Part shown: piece by piece, positions 24,882 through 33,799 of the stretch
Position numbering within the stretch: position 1 is the first letter of the stretch
Layout: every line of letters begins with the position of its first letter
Source: Faecalibacterium sp. HTF-F
GTDB taxonomy: Bacteria; Bacillota; Clostridia; Oscillospirales; Ruminococcaceae
NCBI RefSeq assembly: GCF_023347535.1
Contig: NZ_CP094473.1
Location: 1,302,001 to 1,366,000 of the forward strand
DNA length: 64,000 nucleotides
Reading direction: 5' to 3'
Program-made: the position numbers and the translations under genes
The notes under the pieces: generated by a model
Seen by the model: only the letters and a program-made list of their open reading frames with translations
Databases searched by the model: none
What the model was told of the DNA's origin: nothing

Positions 24882-25070
24882 ATGGACATTGCTGTAGGCG
24901 ATACCATCCTCACCCGCAAAAAGCACCCCTGCGGTGCGCAGAGCTTTGAAGTGCTGCGCGTCGGCATGGATTTCAAGATCCGGTGCACTGGCTGCGGGCA
25001 TGAGGTGATGCTGCCGCGTGCTAAAATTGAAAAGAACATCAAAAAGGTGATAAGGCCCGGGCAGGTCTAG
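24882..25070 (+). CDS. DUF951 family small protein
   Basis: 62 residues starting MDIAVGDTILTRKKHPCG. The pattern HPCG..F-x-V-x-R-x-G-D-F-K-I-R-C-x-x-C-G-H is typical of DUF951, a small Firmicute family with conserved Cys residues (here C17, C35, C38) and a C-terminal basic helix; function unknown, nucleic-acid binding has been suggested by the beta-barrel-like pattern. A much longer open frame extends upstream but only this ATG has a ribosome site (AAGGGAG). It precedes prfA by about 120 bp, same strand. Confidence 0.85.
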   Translation: MDIAVGDTILTRKKHPCGAQSFEVLRVGMDFKIRCTGCGHEVMLPRAKIEKNIKKVIRPGQV

Positions 25071-25193
25071 CGTCCGGCACAGCTCGCATGGGAAACGTAT
25101 GCCTTTGCATGTGCGGGTGTGAGACGTGCCCTGCCGGGGCGTCCTGCTGCGCTGCAGATGCAGATTTGAGTTGTTAGGAGAACTGCCGGAATT

Positions 25194-26285
25194 ATGCCGA
25201 ACATGTTTACCCAAATGGATGCTGTCTGCCATCGCTTTGAGGAGCTTTCCGTCCGCCTGAACCAGCCGGATGCCGCTGCCGACCCTGCGCTGTTCCGCAA
25301 GCTGATGCGGGAGTATCACGACGCAGAGCCTGTTGTGCAGGCCTACCGGGAGTGGCAGACTGCACAGGATCATCTGGAACAGGCAAAAGCCCTGCTGGAA
25401 GAGTCTGGTGCTCTTGACCCGGACTTTAAACAGATGATACAGCAGGAAATCAGCGAAAAAAGTCAAGATGTGGAAAAACTGGAAAATAATCTCAAAATTA
25501 TGCTGCTGCCCAAAGATGTGAACGATGGCAAAAATGTCATTGTGGAGATCCGCAGCGGCGCAGGCGGCGAGGAAGCGGCCCTGTTTGCCCACAGTCTGCT
25601 GCGCATGTACACCATGTATGTGCAAAGCAGGGGATGGAAGCTGGAAATGCTCAACCTGAACGAGACCGAGCTTGGCGGCGTGAAGGAAGCCATCTTCTCG
25701 GTGGATGGTGCCGGGGCCTACAACCGCCTCAAGTACGAGAGCGGTGTGCACCGGGTGCAGCGCGTGCCGGAGACCGAGACCCAGGGCCGCATCCACACCT
25801 CCACCGCTACGGTGGCCGTTATGCCTCAGGCCGAGGAAGTGGACTTTGCACTGGACCTGAAAGACCTGCGCATCGACACCTTCCGTTCCTCCGGCGCGGG
25901 CGGTCAGCACATCAACAAAACCTCCAGCGCCATCCGTGTGACACATATCCCCACCGGCACGGTGGTAGAATGCCAGAACGAGCGCAGCCAGTTCCAGAAC
26001 AAGGATAAGGCACTGGAGATCCTGCGCAGCCGCCTGCTGGCACAGAAGCAGAAACAGCAGCAGGACGCCATCAATTCGGAGCGGCAGGGGCAGGTGGGCA
26101 CCGGTGACCGCAGCGAGAAGATCCGTACCTATAACTTCCCGCAGGACCGCTGCACCGACCACCGCATCGGCCTGACCGTGCACAATCTGGATAAGATCAT
26201 GGACGGCAATCTGGACGACGTGATCGACGCGCTTGCCACCCGGGAACAGACCGAAAAACTGCAGAAGCTCAACGAACAACACTGA
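25194..26285 (+). CDS. prfA: Peptide chain release factor 1
   Basis: 363 residues, normal length. GGQ motif at residues 236-238 ([11 protein letters not shown]) enters the peptidyl-transferase centre; the stop-codon reading P-x-T motif is PET (192-194) in [11 protein letters not shown], as in Bacillus RF1. It releases the nascent chain at UAA and UAG. AGGAG ends about 16 bases before the ATG at 25194; a second in-frame ATG three codons on is an alternative. Followed after 77 bp by the Sua5/TsaC gene, an arrangement close to prfA-prmC-ywlC of other Firmicutes, but without prmC. Confidence 0.97.
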   Translation: MPNMFTQMDAVCHRFEELSVRLNQPDAAADPALFRKLMREYHDAEPVVQAYREWQTAQDHLEQAKALLEESGALDPDFKQMIQQEISEKSQDVEKLENNLKIMLLPKDVNDGKNVIVEIRSGAGGEEAALFAHSLLRMYTMYVQSRGWKLEMLNLNETELGGVKEAIFSVDGAGAYNRLKYESGVHRVQRVPETETQGRIHTSTATVAVMPQAEEVDFALDLKDLRIDTFRSSGAGGQHINKTSSAIRVTHIPTGTVVECQNERSQFQNKDKALEILRSRLLAQKQKQQQDAINSERQGQVGTGDRSEKIRTYNFPQDRCTDHRIGLTVHNLDKIMDGNLDDVIDALATREQTEKLQKLNEQH

Positions 26286-26362
26286 AAATATGATTTTAAA
26301 ATAACACGTTATCCTGTTGAAATACGCCGAAAAGCAAAAATACTTTACAGATAGAAAGAACG

Positions 26363-27400
26363 ATGATCCGTATGGAATTTAAGACTGAAGTTTTATCCGC
26401 TGCAGAAGAAAAAAGCATTGAAAAAGCGGCTGCCCTGCTGCAGAAAGGCGAGCTGGTGGCGCTGCCCACCGAGACGGTTTACGGCATTGCTGCCGATGCA
26501 CGCAACGGCGAGGCGGTCAAAAAGATCTTTGTGGCGAAGGGACGTCCGCAGGACAATCCCCTCATCGTCCATGTCACCGGCCCGGAAATGCTGCCCGGCC
26601 TTGTCAGCGAGGTGCCGGAGCGCGCCCAGCTGCTGATGGCGGCGTTCTGCCCCGGCCCGCTCACCATCATCATGCCCCGCGGCCCGGAGGTGGCAGCGGA
26701 GTGCTGTGCAGGTCTGGATACCGTGGGCATCCGGATGCCCAGCCACCCGGTGGCCCGTGCAGTCATTGAAAAGAGCGGCTGCGCCTTTGCCGCCCCCAGC
26801 GCCAATCTTTCCGGCAAGCCCAGCCCCACCAACGCGCAGGATGTGTTCACCGATATGGACGGCCGCCTGCCGCTGATTCTGGATGGCGGCGAGTGCGATG
26901 TGGGCGTGGAAAGCACCGTGGTGTCGGTGGTAGGCGAAAAGCCCACCCTGTTCCGCCCGGGCCACATCACGCTGGAAGACCTCGAGCGTGCCCTCGGTGA
27001 AGAGGTGGAAGTGTCCAAGGCCATCCTTGAAAAGCTGCCGGAGGGTGCTGTGGTGCGCAGCCCCGGCATGAAGTACAAGCACTATGCGCCCAAGGCAGAT
27101 GTGACCCTGCTGGACGGCACCTTTGAGCAGTTCAAGGCATATGTGGACGCCCACGCTGACCAGAATCCCAGCTGCCTGTGCTTCACCGGCGAGGCAGAAA
27201 AGCTGGGTGTGCCCTGCGTGGAGTATGGCCGCGAAGGGGACGGTGCCGATCAGGCAAAGCACATTTTCCGCTCTCTGCGTGCGCTGGATGAGCAGGGGGA
27301 TGCGGTGGTCTACGCCCGCTGTCCCAGAAAAGACGGCCTTTCCATGGCGGTGTACAACCGCCTGATCCGCGCTGCGGCTTTCCGGGTGATCAAGCTATGA
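26363..27400 (+). CDS. L-threonylcarbamoyladenylate synthase (Sua5/YwlC type)
   Basis: 345 residues: an N-terminal YrdC domain (about 15-205) with KGRPQDNPLIVHV and the SxN-type loop PSANLSGKPSPTN, followed by a C-terminal Sua5 domain (from about 250), so the long Sua5 form rather than short TsaC. It makes threonylcarbamoyl-AMP from Thr, bicarbonate and ATP, the first step of t6A at position 37 of ANN-reading tRNAs. The ATG at 26363 lacks a strong ribosome site; the ATG three codons on is possible. It overlaps coaE by 4 bp (ATGA). Confidence 0.94.
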   Translation: MIRMEFKTEVLSAAEEKSIEKAAALLQKGELVALPTETVYGIAADARNGEAVKKIFVAKGRPQDNPLIVHVTGPEMLPGLVSEVPERAQLLMAAFCPGPLTIIMPRGPEVAAECCAGLDTVGIRMPSHPVARAVIEKSGCAFAAPSANLSGKPSPTNAQDVFTDMDGRLPLILDGGECDVGVESTVVSVVGEKPTLFRPGHITLEDLERALGEEVEVSKAILEKLPEGAVVRSPGMKYKHYAPKADVTLLDGTFEQFKAYVDAHADQNPSCLCFTGEAEKLGVPCVEYGREGDGADQAKHIFRSLRALDEQGDAVVYARCPRKDGLSMAVYNRLIRAAAFRVIKL

Positions 27401-28014
27401 TCTGTTTGGGAATCACCGGCCGCAGCGGCTGCGGAAAATCTACGGTCACCTCGGTGTTTTCGGCCCACGGCGTGCCGCTGGCCGACGCCGACCAGATCAG
27501 CCGCGAAATTTTGCTGCCCGGCTCGCCGCTGCTGCCAAAGCTGGCGCGGCGGTTTGGCGCGGACATTTTAAAGCAGGATGGCACATTGAACCGCCGCCTG
27601 CTGGCCGACTGTGCTTTTGCCACCCCTGAGGGCAAAGCAGCGCTGGACAGCCTGACCCATCCGGAGATCGTCCACCGCATCCGTGCGGCAAAGCAGGCGG
27701 CACTGGATGCCGGAGCACCGCTGTTCGTGCTGGATGGTGCGGTCATCGTGGGGACTGCGGCACAGGCCGAGTGCGACCGCCTGTGCGTGGTCACGGCACC
27801 TTTTGAGACCAGTGTGGCCCGCATCGTGGCCCGGGACGGCATTTCGGCTGAAATGGCTGCCCGCCGCCTGAACGCACAGACGCCGGAAACCGTGCTCACC
27901 GCACAGGCAGACTATGTTCTGCGCAACGACGCAGACCTTGCACATCTGCAGGCTGCGGCTGAGGAGCTGTGCGGGAAGCTTCTGGCAGAAGGAGGTGCGG
28001 GAAAAGAGCTTTGA
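27397..28014 (+). CDS. coaE: Dephospho-CoA kinase
   Basis: 205 residues. P-loop GRSGCGKST at residues 8-16; DADQISRE carries the conserved Asp of the CoA-binding site; LTHPEIVHRIR is the next family block. It phosphorylates the 3'-OH of dephospho-CoA, the last step in CoA synthesis. The ATGA overlap with the Sua5 gene and overlap of its stop with the TTG start of the next gene indicate one operon (prfA, Sua5, coaE, transglycosylase, M18 peptidase). Confidence 0.95.
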   Translation: MICLGITGRSGCGKSTVTSVFSAHGVPLADADQISREILLPGSPLLPKLARRFGADILKQDGTLNRRLLADCAFATPEGKAALDSLTHPEIVHRIRAAKQAALDAGAPLFVLDGAVIVGTAAQAECDRLCVVTAPFETSVARIVARDGISAEMAARRLNAQTPETVLTAQADYVLRNDADLAHLQAAAEELCGKLLAEGGAGKEL

Positions 28015-28679
28015 ACGAACGATATAACGAACAAGATCCTGCACCGCAGTACGACCCGGAGGCGGCCCGCATCCGCCGCGCTCTCCGCGCCCAGAAGGCA
28101 CGCCGCCGCAAAAAAATGCGCAGCCGCAGGCTGTTCCTGCTGGGCATGGCGCTGATCCTGCTGTTTGTGCTGGTGCCCAACTTGTGGGGCAGGGCAGAAC
28201 GGCTTTTATACCCCCGTAAGTACGAAGCGCTGGTGGAGCGCTGGGCCGACACCTACGACCTTGACCCGCTTCTGGTGGATGCCTTCATCCGCACCGAAAG
28301 CGGCTTTGACCCGCAGGCCACCTCCACTGTGGATGCCCGGGGCCTGATGCAGATGACCGAGGAGACCTTTATCTGGCTGCGCAGCAAGATCGCACCGGAC
28401 GAAGGGTTGCTCTTTGCAAATCTCTACGACCCGGAGACCAGCATCCGGTTCGGATGCTATTACCTGCACCTGTGCATGGAGCGCTACAACGGCGATGTTG
28501 CCACTGCCGCTGCTGCTTATCACAGCGGGTGGGGCACGGTGGATGCTCTTTTGCAGATGGAAGAGCACTCCGCAGACGGCGAAACGCTGCAGGGCTTCCC
28601 TTACAGCCAGATGAACCACTACGTAAAAAAGATCACTTTCTGCTATGCGGAATATCAGCGCATCTATGCAGGAAGCTGA
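28011..28679 (+). CDS. Membrane-anchored lytic transglycosylase (SLT domain)
   Basis: 222 residues from a TTG at 28011 that overlaps the coaE stop; GGAGG lies 15 bases upstream, a little far, so an ATG at 28116 (next to the membrane segment) cannot be excluded. A basic cytosolic tail (RRALRAQKARRRKKMRSRR zone), one transmembrane helix (about 42-60) and an extracytoplasmic SLT domain with catalytic Glu in IRTESGF, then ARGLMQMTEETF and AAAAYHSG follow. It cleaves peptidoglycan glycan strands to 1,6-anhydro products. Clostridial homologues often sit next to coaE, and this order supports the call. Confidence 0.9.
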   Translation: MNERYNEQDPAPQYDPEAARIRRALRAQKARRRKKMRSRRLFLLGMALILLFVLVPNLWGRAERLLYPRKYEALVERWADTYDLDPLLVDAFIRTESGFDPQATSTVDARGLMQMTEETFIWLRSKIAPDEGLLFANLYDPETSIRFGCYYLHLCMERYNGDVATAAAAYHSGWGTVDALLQMEEHSADGETLQGFPYSQMNHYVKKITFCYAEYQRIYAGS

Positions 28680-28694
28680 GAGGAGATAAGGAAA

Positions 28695-30101
28695 ATGAGC
28701 GAAAAACTTACCGCAAAGCAGGCTGCCGAACAGCTGCTTTATAAGCCAGAGTATGCTGCCGACAAGAACACCGGTGTCAAGAAGGAAGCCGCAGCCTTTG
28801 CCGAGGGCTACAAAGCGTTTCTGAACACCGCCAAAACCGAGCGCGAAGCGGCTGCCGTCAGCGAAAAAATGCTGCTGGAAGCCGGCTATGAGAAGTTCGA
28901 GCCGAAAAAGACCTATGCCCCCGGCCAGAAGATCTACTTTGTGCAGGAACACAAGGCGGTGGTGGCCGCTACCATCGGCCAGAGATCTTTTGAAGAGGGC
29001 TTCCGGCTGGTCATTGCCCACATCGACAGCCCCCGGCTGGACCTGCGCCCGAATCCGCTGTACGAGGCCGACCATTTCAGTTATTTCAAGACCCACTACT
29101 ACGGCGGCATCCGCAAGTATCAGTGGGGCACCATGCCGCTGGCCATCCACGGCGTGTTCACCCGTGCAGATGGTTCCAGCGTTTCGGTGTGCGTGGGTGA
29201 GGATGAGAGCGACCCCGTGTTCTGCATCACCGACCTGCTGCCCCATCTGGGTGCCGAGCAGAACGACCGCAAGCTCAGCGAGGGCATCAAGGCAGAAGAG
29301 CTGAACGTCCTCATCGGCTCCGATGCCGTGGAGGACGCCGACATCAAGGAAGCAGTCAAGCTCAACACCCTGATGCTGCTGCACGAAAAGTACGGCATCA
29401 CCGAGCGGGACTTCACCCGTGCCGAGATCGAGGTGGTGCCCGCCCACAAGGCCCGGGACGTGGGCTTTGACCGCGCCATGGTGGGCGGCTACGGTCACGA
29501 CGACCGGGTGGACGCCTATCCCGCACTGATGGCAGAGATCGAGACCAAAGACCCGGTGCACACCACTGTCTGCGTGCTGACTGATAAGGAAGAGATCGGC
29601 TCCGACGGCGTCACCGGTATGCAGAGCATGTATGTGTTCCACTTCATGCAGCTGCTGTGCCGCGCAGCCGGTCAGGACGATATCCTTGCCTTCCGCAACA
29701 GCGTCTGCCTGTCTGCGGACGTGACCGCTGCCTATGACCCGTCCTGGGCAGGTGCCTTTGAAAAGCAGAACGGCACCTATGCCGGACGCGGCGTGGCGTT
29801 CTTCAAGTATACCGGTAGCCGCGGCAAGAGCTCTGCCAGCGATGCCAACGCCGAGCTGGTAGGGGACATCACCCGCCTGCTGGACGCCAACGATGTGGCG
29901 TGGCAGATCGGCGAGCTGGGCCGTCTGGATCTTGGCGGCGGCGGCACCATTGCCAAGTATGTGGCAAACCGGGGTATTCCCGTGCTGGACATCGGTGTGC
30001 CGGTGCTGTCCATGCACTCGCCCTTCGAGGTCATCCACAAGACCGACCTGTACATGGCCTACCGTACCTTCTCGCTGTTCTGCCAGAACGCGGACGAATG
30101 A
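28695..30101 (+). CDS. M18 family aminopeptidase
   Basis: 468 residues, with GGAGATAAGG upstream. M18 metal ligands are seen in AHIDSPRLDLRP (His/Asp), TDKEEIGSDG (catalytic Glu pair) and MHSPFEVIHKTDLY (terminal His). These are cytosolic dodecameric zinc aminopeptidases that prefer acidic or aliphatic N-termini; the substrate range here is not clear. End of the prfA-coaE operon. Its stop codon coincides with the left edge of element C. Confidence 0.94.
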   Translation: MSEKLTAKQAAEQLLYKPEYAADKNTGVKKEAAAFAEGYKAFLNTAKTEREAAAVSEKMLLEAGYEKFEPKKTYAPGQKIYFVQEHKAVVAATIGQRSFEEGFRLVIAHIDSPRLDLRPNPLYEADHFSYFKTHYYGGIRKYQWGTMPLAIHGVFTRADGSSVSVCVGEDESDPVFCITDLLPHLGAEQNDRKLSEGIKAEELNVLIGSDAVEDADIKEAVKLNTLMLLHEKYGITERDFTRAEIEVVPAHKARDVGFDRAMVGGYGHDDRVDAYPALMAEIETKDPVHTTVCVLTDKEEIGSDGVTGMQSMYVFHFMQLLCRAAGQDDILAFRNSVCLSADVTAAYDPSWAGAFEKQNGTYAGRGVAFFKYTGSRGKSSASDANAELVGDITRLLDANDVAWQIGELGRLDLGGGGTIAKYVANRGIPVLDIGVPVLSMHSPFEVIHKTDLYMAYRTFSLFCQNADE

Positions 30102-30350
30102 TTTGAAAATGGCTCCGTGTGCGCTCGGCCATTCTTAGCGGAAAATCGTTTTAACTTGCAAAAGGGAAGCGTCTGCGGACGCTTCCCTTTTGCTTTTTCA
30201 CGAAGGAGCCGCAGAGGAAAAATGCAGCTATCCCGGTTAGTCCCTATTCGTGAAAGAGTGTTTGGAGCGGCCCGCAGGCCGCGACAAACACGAATAAAAA
30301 TAATTTTTCCGCTGAATATGGCCAGAGTGAAACGGAGGCCATTAAAATCG
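30100..30350. repeat. MITE-like element C
   Basis: 251 bp, best preserved copy, filling exactly the gap between the convergent M18 and deacetylase genes. Arms GATTTGAAAATGGCTCCG..GGCCATTCTTAGCGGAAAAT and inverted counterpart ending AAAATCG. Hairpins at 30158-30193 (16 bp perfect, apex CTGCGG) and 30258-30291 (apex CTGCGG on reverse strand; two stems separated by a tandem G-A mismatch). Confidence 0.82.
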
Positions 30351-30351
30351 T

Positions 30352-31188
30352 TTACCCAATCGGCAGCGCTTCGGCCACCGTCAAAAACGCAAAACCCTGA
30401 TCCGCATACCACCGGATGATGTCGGGCAGCGCCTCGGCGGTGGTGCGGGTGGTGGCGGAATCGTGCATCAGAACGATGCAGTTCGTCTGCTGCCCGGTCT
30501 CCCGCACCACATTGCGGTAAATGGTGTCCGCGCTTGGATGCCCGCCTACGGCGTCCTCGGCGCAGACGTTCCAGTCCACCCACTGCCAGCCCTTCTGCTC
30601 TACTTCGGCTTTCAACTGCTTCATCAGGCCTTTCCCGCCGTAGCGTCGGCTCACCGTGTTGGTGCTGCCGCCCGGGAACCGCAGATACCGGATGCTTTCT
30701 GCGTCCACATAGGGAGCAATGCGCTCCTTCAGCAGTGCAATGTCCGCCCAGTAGGCTTCGCTGCTGCGGTAGATATCGCTGTACTCGTGGGAAGCAGAGT
30801 GCAGTGCGATCTGATGCCCGGCGCTGACCGCTTCGGTGAGCAAGGGCAGATACTTTTCGTTGTGGCCGGTAGCCACCACAAAAAAGGTGGCGTGCACCCC
30901 TGCAGCGTTCAGGGCATTGAGCACATCCGGCGTGGTTTTGCTGGGGCCGTCATCAAAGGTCAGACAGACCCACTTTTCCGGAAGAACAGGAGCAGCGGGC
31001 TCGGCCTGCACCGGAACAGAAATGGCAGGGGAGAGCACCGAGGTGTCCGGTGCCGGGGTCAGATCCTGCGCCTGACATCCGGTGACGACTGGCGGCGCAG
31101 CAGATACAAACCCCATGATAAGGGCAAACAACATCATCGCCGCAACTCTGGCCCGCCTGCGCCGGGCAAGGTATTCTGATCGTTTCAA
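30352..31188 (-). CDS. Polysaccharide deacetylase lipoprotein (NodB/PgdA type)
   Basis: 278 residues from a TTG at 31188 that has AAAGGAGG eight bases upstream; the ATG at 31212 lies before that site and is rejected. N-terminal membrane segment with lipobox VVTGC, a Pro/Ala linker, then a NodB domain: motif 1 CLTFDDGPSK, motif 2 H-SAS-H (LHSASHEYSD), motif 3 RFPGGS, with later motif LMHDS. Likely a membrane-anchored zinc enzyme that removes acetyl groups from peptidoglycan or another glycan, giving lysozyme resistance in other species. Orphan gene; downstream ends in element C. Confidence 0.9.
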   Translation of the reverse strand: MKRSEYLARRRRARVAAMMLFALIMGFVSAAPPVVTGCQAQDLTPAPDTSVLSPAISVPVQAEPAAPVLPEKWVCLTFDDGPSKTTPDVLNALNAAGVHATFFVVATGHNEKYLPLLTEAVSAGHQIALHSASHEYSDIYRSSEAYWADIALLKERIAPYVDAESIRYLRFPGGSTNTVSRRYGGKGLMKQLKAEVEQKGWQWVDWNVCAEDAVGGHPSADTIYRNVVRETGQQTNCIVLMHDSATTRTTAEALPDIIRWYADQGFAFLTVAEALPIG

Positions 31189-31269
31189 GGGCAAAACCTC
31201 CTTTGCCTGCATGGCTTGCTCTTATCAGAATATGAACGGCAGCGGATTCTATGAAAGACAGGAACCCAA

Positions 31270-31303
31270 AGAAAAAGCCGGTGCGTGCAGCATCGGCTTT
31301 TAA
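31270..31303 (-). terminator. Terminator of spo0A
   Basis: AAAAGCCG..CGGCTTTTTC hairpin in the 183-bp gap between spo0A and the deacetylase; T-run on the reverse strand. Confidence 0.7.
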
Positions 31304-31371
31304 GCAGGAAGATTATGGAACAACTTGTGTCAATAAAAACGGTGGAACGCTGAATTGTGCGGAAGCAACAC

Positions 31372-32130
31372 TCACCCCACCCTCTGCCGTTTATCCAGCC
31401 GCATCTTGTCAGCTATCATTGCAATGAACTCGCTGTTGGTGGGTTTTCCGCGCAGGTTATGGATGGTGTAGCCGAAGTAGCTGTTGAGGGTGTCCACATC
31501 ACCCCGGTCCCACGCCACCTCGATGGCGTGGCGGATGGCGCGCTCCACACGGCTGGCGGTAGTGCCGTTTTTCTTGGCGATTTCCGGGTACAGACGCTTG
31601 GTCACAGCGTTGATATACTCCGGCTCGTTCATGGTGAGCAGGATGGCATCCCGCAGGAACTGGTAGCCCTTGATATGGGCAGGCACGCCGATCTGGTGCA
31701 GGATCTCGGTCACGGTCAGTTCATCGCTGTCCACGCTGGTGTGCAGGATGCGGTTTTCCGTCCCGAGCGCAGCCTTGAGGACCCGGGCGGCAAGCACGGT
31801 CTCATCAAAGGGCTTTACAAAATAGTAGGAAAAGCCCTCATCCAGCAGCTCCTGAACCATCTCTTCGCTCTGGAAAGCGCCTGTCACGAAGAAGGAAGTG
31901 TGCCGTTCCCCGGCGGCATTGTAGCGCTGCTTGACTGCCAGGGCATCCAGCCCGGGCATAAAGGCATCCAGCAGCACTACCTGCGGACGCACAGCCAGCA
32001 TTTTCTGCAGCACCTTGTTGCCGTCCTTTTCCACGACGGTCACATCCACACCCTTCTGCTCCAGTGCCTCACGGCAGGCGGCAGTAATTTGTGCACCAGT
32101 GTCTGACATCAAAAATCTCACTTTGTCCAT
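31372..32130 (-). CDS. spo0A: Sporulation transcription factor Spo0A
   Basis: 252 residues from the ATG at 32130 (GGAGGAAAC upstream). The C-terminal sigma-dependent DNA-binding domain is highly conserved ([25 protein letters not shown]). The N-terminal receiver keeps the phospho-acceptor Asp55 (LLDAFMP), the Thr (FFVTGAF) and Lys (VKPFD), but the acidic pocket is S9-D10 instead of the usual two Asp. It is a master regulator of stationary-phase and sporulation genes in Firmicutes. Located directly downstream of spoIVB in the order spoIVB-spo0A found in Bacillus. A sigma-A promoter at 32172-32200 precedes it. Confidence 0.96.
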   Translation of the reverse strand: MDKVRFLMSDTGAQITAACREALEQKGVDVTVVEKDGNKVLQKMLAVRPQVVLLDAFMPGLDALAVKQRYNAAGERHTSFFVTGAFQSEEMVQELLDEGFSYYFVKPFDETVLAARVLKAALGTENRILHTSVDSDELTVTEILHQIGVPAHIKGYQFLRDAILLTMNEPEYINAVTKRLYPEIAKKNGTTASRVERAIRHAIEVAWDRGDVDTLNSYFGYTIHNLRGKPTNSEFIAMIADKMRLDKRQRVG

Positions 32131-32171
32131 GGTTGTTTCCTCCAATGTGTGCAGTTCCCTTAACACCATGG

Positions 32172-32200
32172 ATTTTACCATAATTTTCCAGAACTTTCAA
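32172..32200 (-). promoter_or_regulatory. Promoter of spo0A
   Basis: Reverse strand TTGAAA (32195-32200), 17 bp, TAAAAT (32172-32177) with TG one base before; 42 bp upstream of the start. Confidence 0.7.
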
Positions 32201-32264
32201 CGGCTTATATTGGTAAATTTTGGCAAAGAAAATCGAAATGCGCAAATTTTTTTGCAAATCAGCT

Positions 32265-33494
32265 TTATGGCTGCGCAGCATCGTCTGTTTTTTCAATGGA
32301 ATGCGCCTGTTTCAGCATGGTCTGCGCAAAAATGCCGTAGCCGCGTGTCGGGTCATTTACCAGTACGTGGGTCACGGCACCCACCAGCCTGCCGTTCTGC
32401 AGGATGGGACTTCCGCTCATGCCCTGCACAATGCCGCCGGTCTTTGCCAGAAGCCTCCGGTCCGTCACATGCAGGATCATGTTGCGGTGCGGGTCGGCAT
32501 CGTTTACCTTTTCAATGCGGATCTGGTAATGCTGAGGCGCTTCTCCGTCCACTGTGGTCCAGATCTCTGCATCGCCGGGCACGATCTCCTGCGCAAAAGC
32601 GATCTCTGCTTCCGGGCCGGAAAATACAGTGCGTGTCCGGCCATAGACCCCGGTCTCGCCGTTGATGCAGATACTGCCCAGCGCATGGGTGCTCAGAAAG
32701 CGGCCCTTCAGCTCACCCGGGCTGCCCACAGTGCCGCCGGTACACCCCACGATCTGGCAGGGGACGATCTCGCCGCTGCGCAGCGCAACGCTTTCGCCGG
32801 TGTCACTGTCGCTGATGGGATGCCCCAGACCGGCAAACACCTCAGCATCGTTGTCCACAAAGGTCATGGTGCCTACGCCTGCGGAGGAATCACGCACCCA
32901 CATCCCGGCGCGCCACTGCCCGGCGGTGCTGTCCCATGCGGGCGTGAGCTGAGTCTGGAACTGTTCACCCTCGCGGATATAGATCAGCCGCACCGGGGCG
33001 CCTGCTGCGGCTTCCAGTGCATCGTGCACCGCATCGTTGGTCTCGGTCAGAACGCCGTCCATGCGCACCACGCGGTCACCCAGCCGAAGCCCGGCTTTCT
33101 TGGCGGGGTTTATGGTGCCTTTGGCCGTGTTCAGATCGGAAAAGCCCACGATGAGTGCGCCTTCTGAGAACATTTTGACTCCGAAAGGTGTGCCGCAGAC
33201 TGTGACAGCAGGCCGGGTCTCCACAAGGGCGCGCACGGTTTTGATGGGCAGCCAGCCGCCCAGCGACAAAGTGACCTGATAGCTGCCTACAGCCTGCGTG
33301 CTGGCTGCATTGCGGGAGCCGGTGCTGCGCAGAGGCTCGATGAAAGAAAAGCGGGGCAGGGAAAGGGACTGCCCGGGCTCCAGCAGGATCTCAGAAGGCA
33401 GACTGTGCCAGAGCCATCCCAGCGCAGCCAGAATAGCAACCAGAAGATAAGCTGCCGCAATGCGGAAAAAGCGGCGGAGTTTTGCTCTGCGCAT
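32265..33494 (-). CDS. spoIVB: SpoIVB serine peptidase
   Basis: 409 residues. One N-terminal transmembrane anchor (RIAAAYLLVAILAALGWLW), a PDZ domain (about 115-190, KKAGLRLGDRVVRMDGVL) and an S55 peptidase domain. Catalytic residues: His in AGLGHPISD, Ser in QGMSGSPILQNG, Asp in VNDPTRGYGIF. In Bacillus it is secreted from the forespore and cleaves SpoIVFA to switch on pro-sigma-K processing by SpoIVFB; a candidate SpoIVFA/SpoIVFB pair lies at 61059-62094. A full-length gene next to spo0A. Confidence 0.94.
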   Translation of the reverse strand: MRRAKLRRFFRIAAAYLLVAILAALGWLWHSLPSEILLEPGQSLSLPRFSFIEPLRSTGSRNAASTQAVGSYQVTLSLGGWLPIKTVRALVETRPAVTVCGTPFGVKMFSEGALIVGFSDLNTAKGTINPAKKAGLRLGDRVVRMDGVLTETNDAVHDALEAAAGAPVRLIYIREGEQFQTQLTPAWDSTAGQWRAGMWVRDSSAGVGTMTFVDNDAEVFAGLGHPISDSDTGESVALRSGEIVPCQIVGCTGGTVGSPGELKGRFLSTHALGSICINGETGVYGRTRTVFSGPEAEIAFAQEIVPGDAEIWTTVDGEAPQHYQIRIEKVNDADPHRNMILHVTDRRLLAKTGGIVQGMSGSPILQNGRLVGAVTHVLVNDPTRGYGIFAQTMLKQAHSIEKTDDAAQP

Positions 33495-33578
33495 GGGGAC
33501 CCCCTTCCGGCGTCGCAGAATGATACGACTGCCCGGCGATAGTATGCGCGGGAGCGGGTGAAAATATCAGTGCAGAGA

Positions 33579-33607
33579 TTGACTTTTGTGCATGGAACTG
33601 ATACTAT
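33579..33607 (+). promoter_or_regulatory. Promoter of tRNA-Leu
   Basis: TTGACT (33579-33584), 17-bp spacer, TACTAT (33602-33607), 40 bp before the tRNA. Confidence 0.75.
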
Positions 33608-33646
33608 ATTAGAGCAGTTTCTTTAAAGTTGCACAAATACACATTT

Positions 33647-33728
33647 GCGGGTATGGTGGAATTGGCAGACGCGCAGGATTTAGGTTCCTGTGCCGCAAGG
33701 CGTGTGGGTTCGACCCCCACTACCCGCA
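33647..33728 (+). tRNA. tRNA-Leu (anticodon UAG)
   Basis: 82 nt. Acceptor GCGGGTA / TACCCGC, discriminator A, D-arm with TGGCAGAC, anticodon loop TTTAGGT giving UAG for CUA codons, a long variable arm (TGCCGCAAGGCGT) typical of class II Leu tRNA, T-arm GTGGGTTCGACCCCCAC. CCA is not encoded. Its 3' 16 bases are the integration site of the following island. Confidence 0.97.
33713..33728. repeat. attL: tRNA 3' end direct repeat
   Basis: ACCCCCACTACCCGCA, identical to 38175-38190. Confidence 0.85.
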
Positions 33729-33734
33729 TGAGAG

Positions 33735-33775
33735 AAAAAGCACGTTGGTTCGTACAGAACCTGCGTGCTTTTTCT
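33735..33775 (+). terminator. Terminator after tRNA-Leu (element copy)
   Basis: AAAAAGCACG / CGTGCTTTTT with inner GGTTC/GAACC pairing. Confidence 0.85.
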
Positions 33776-33799
33776 TATCATGGTAACACTATTAAATTT

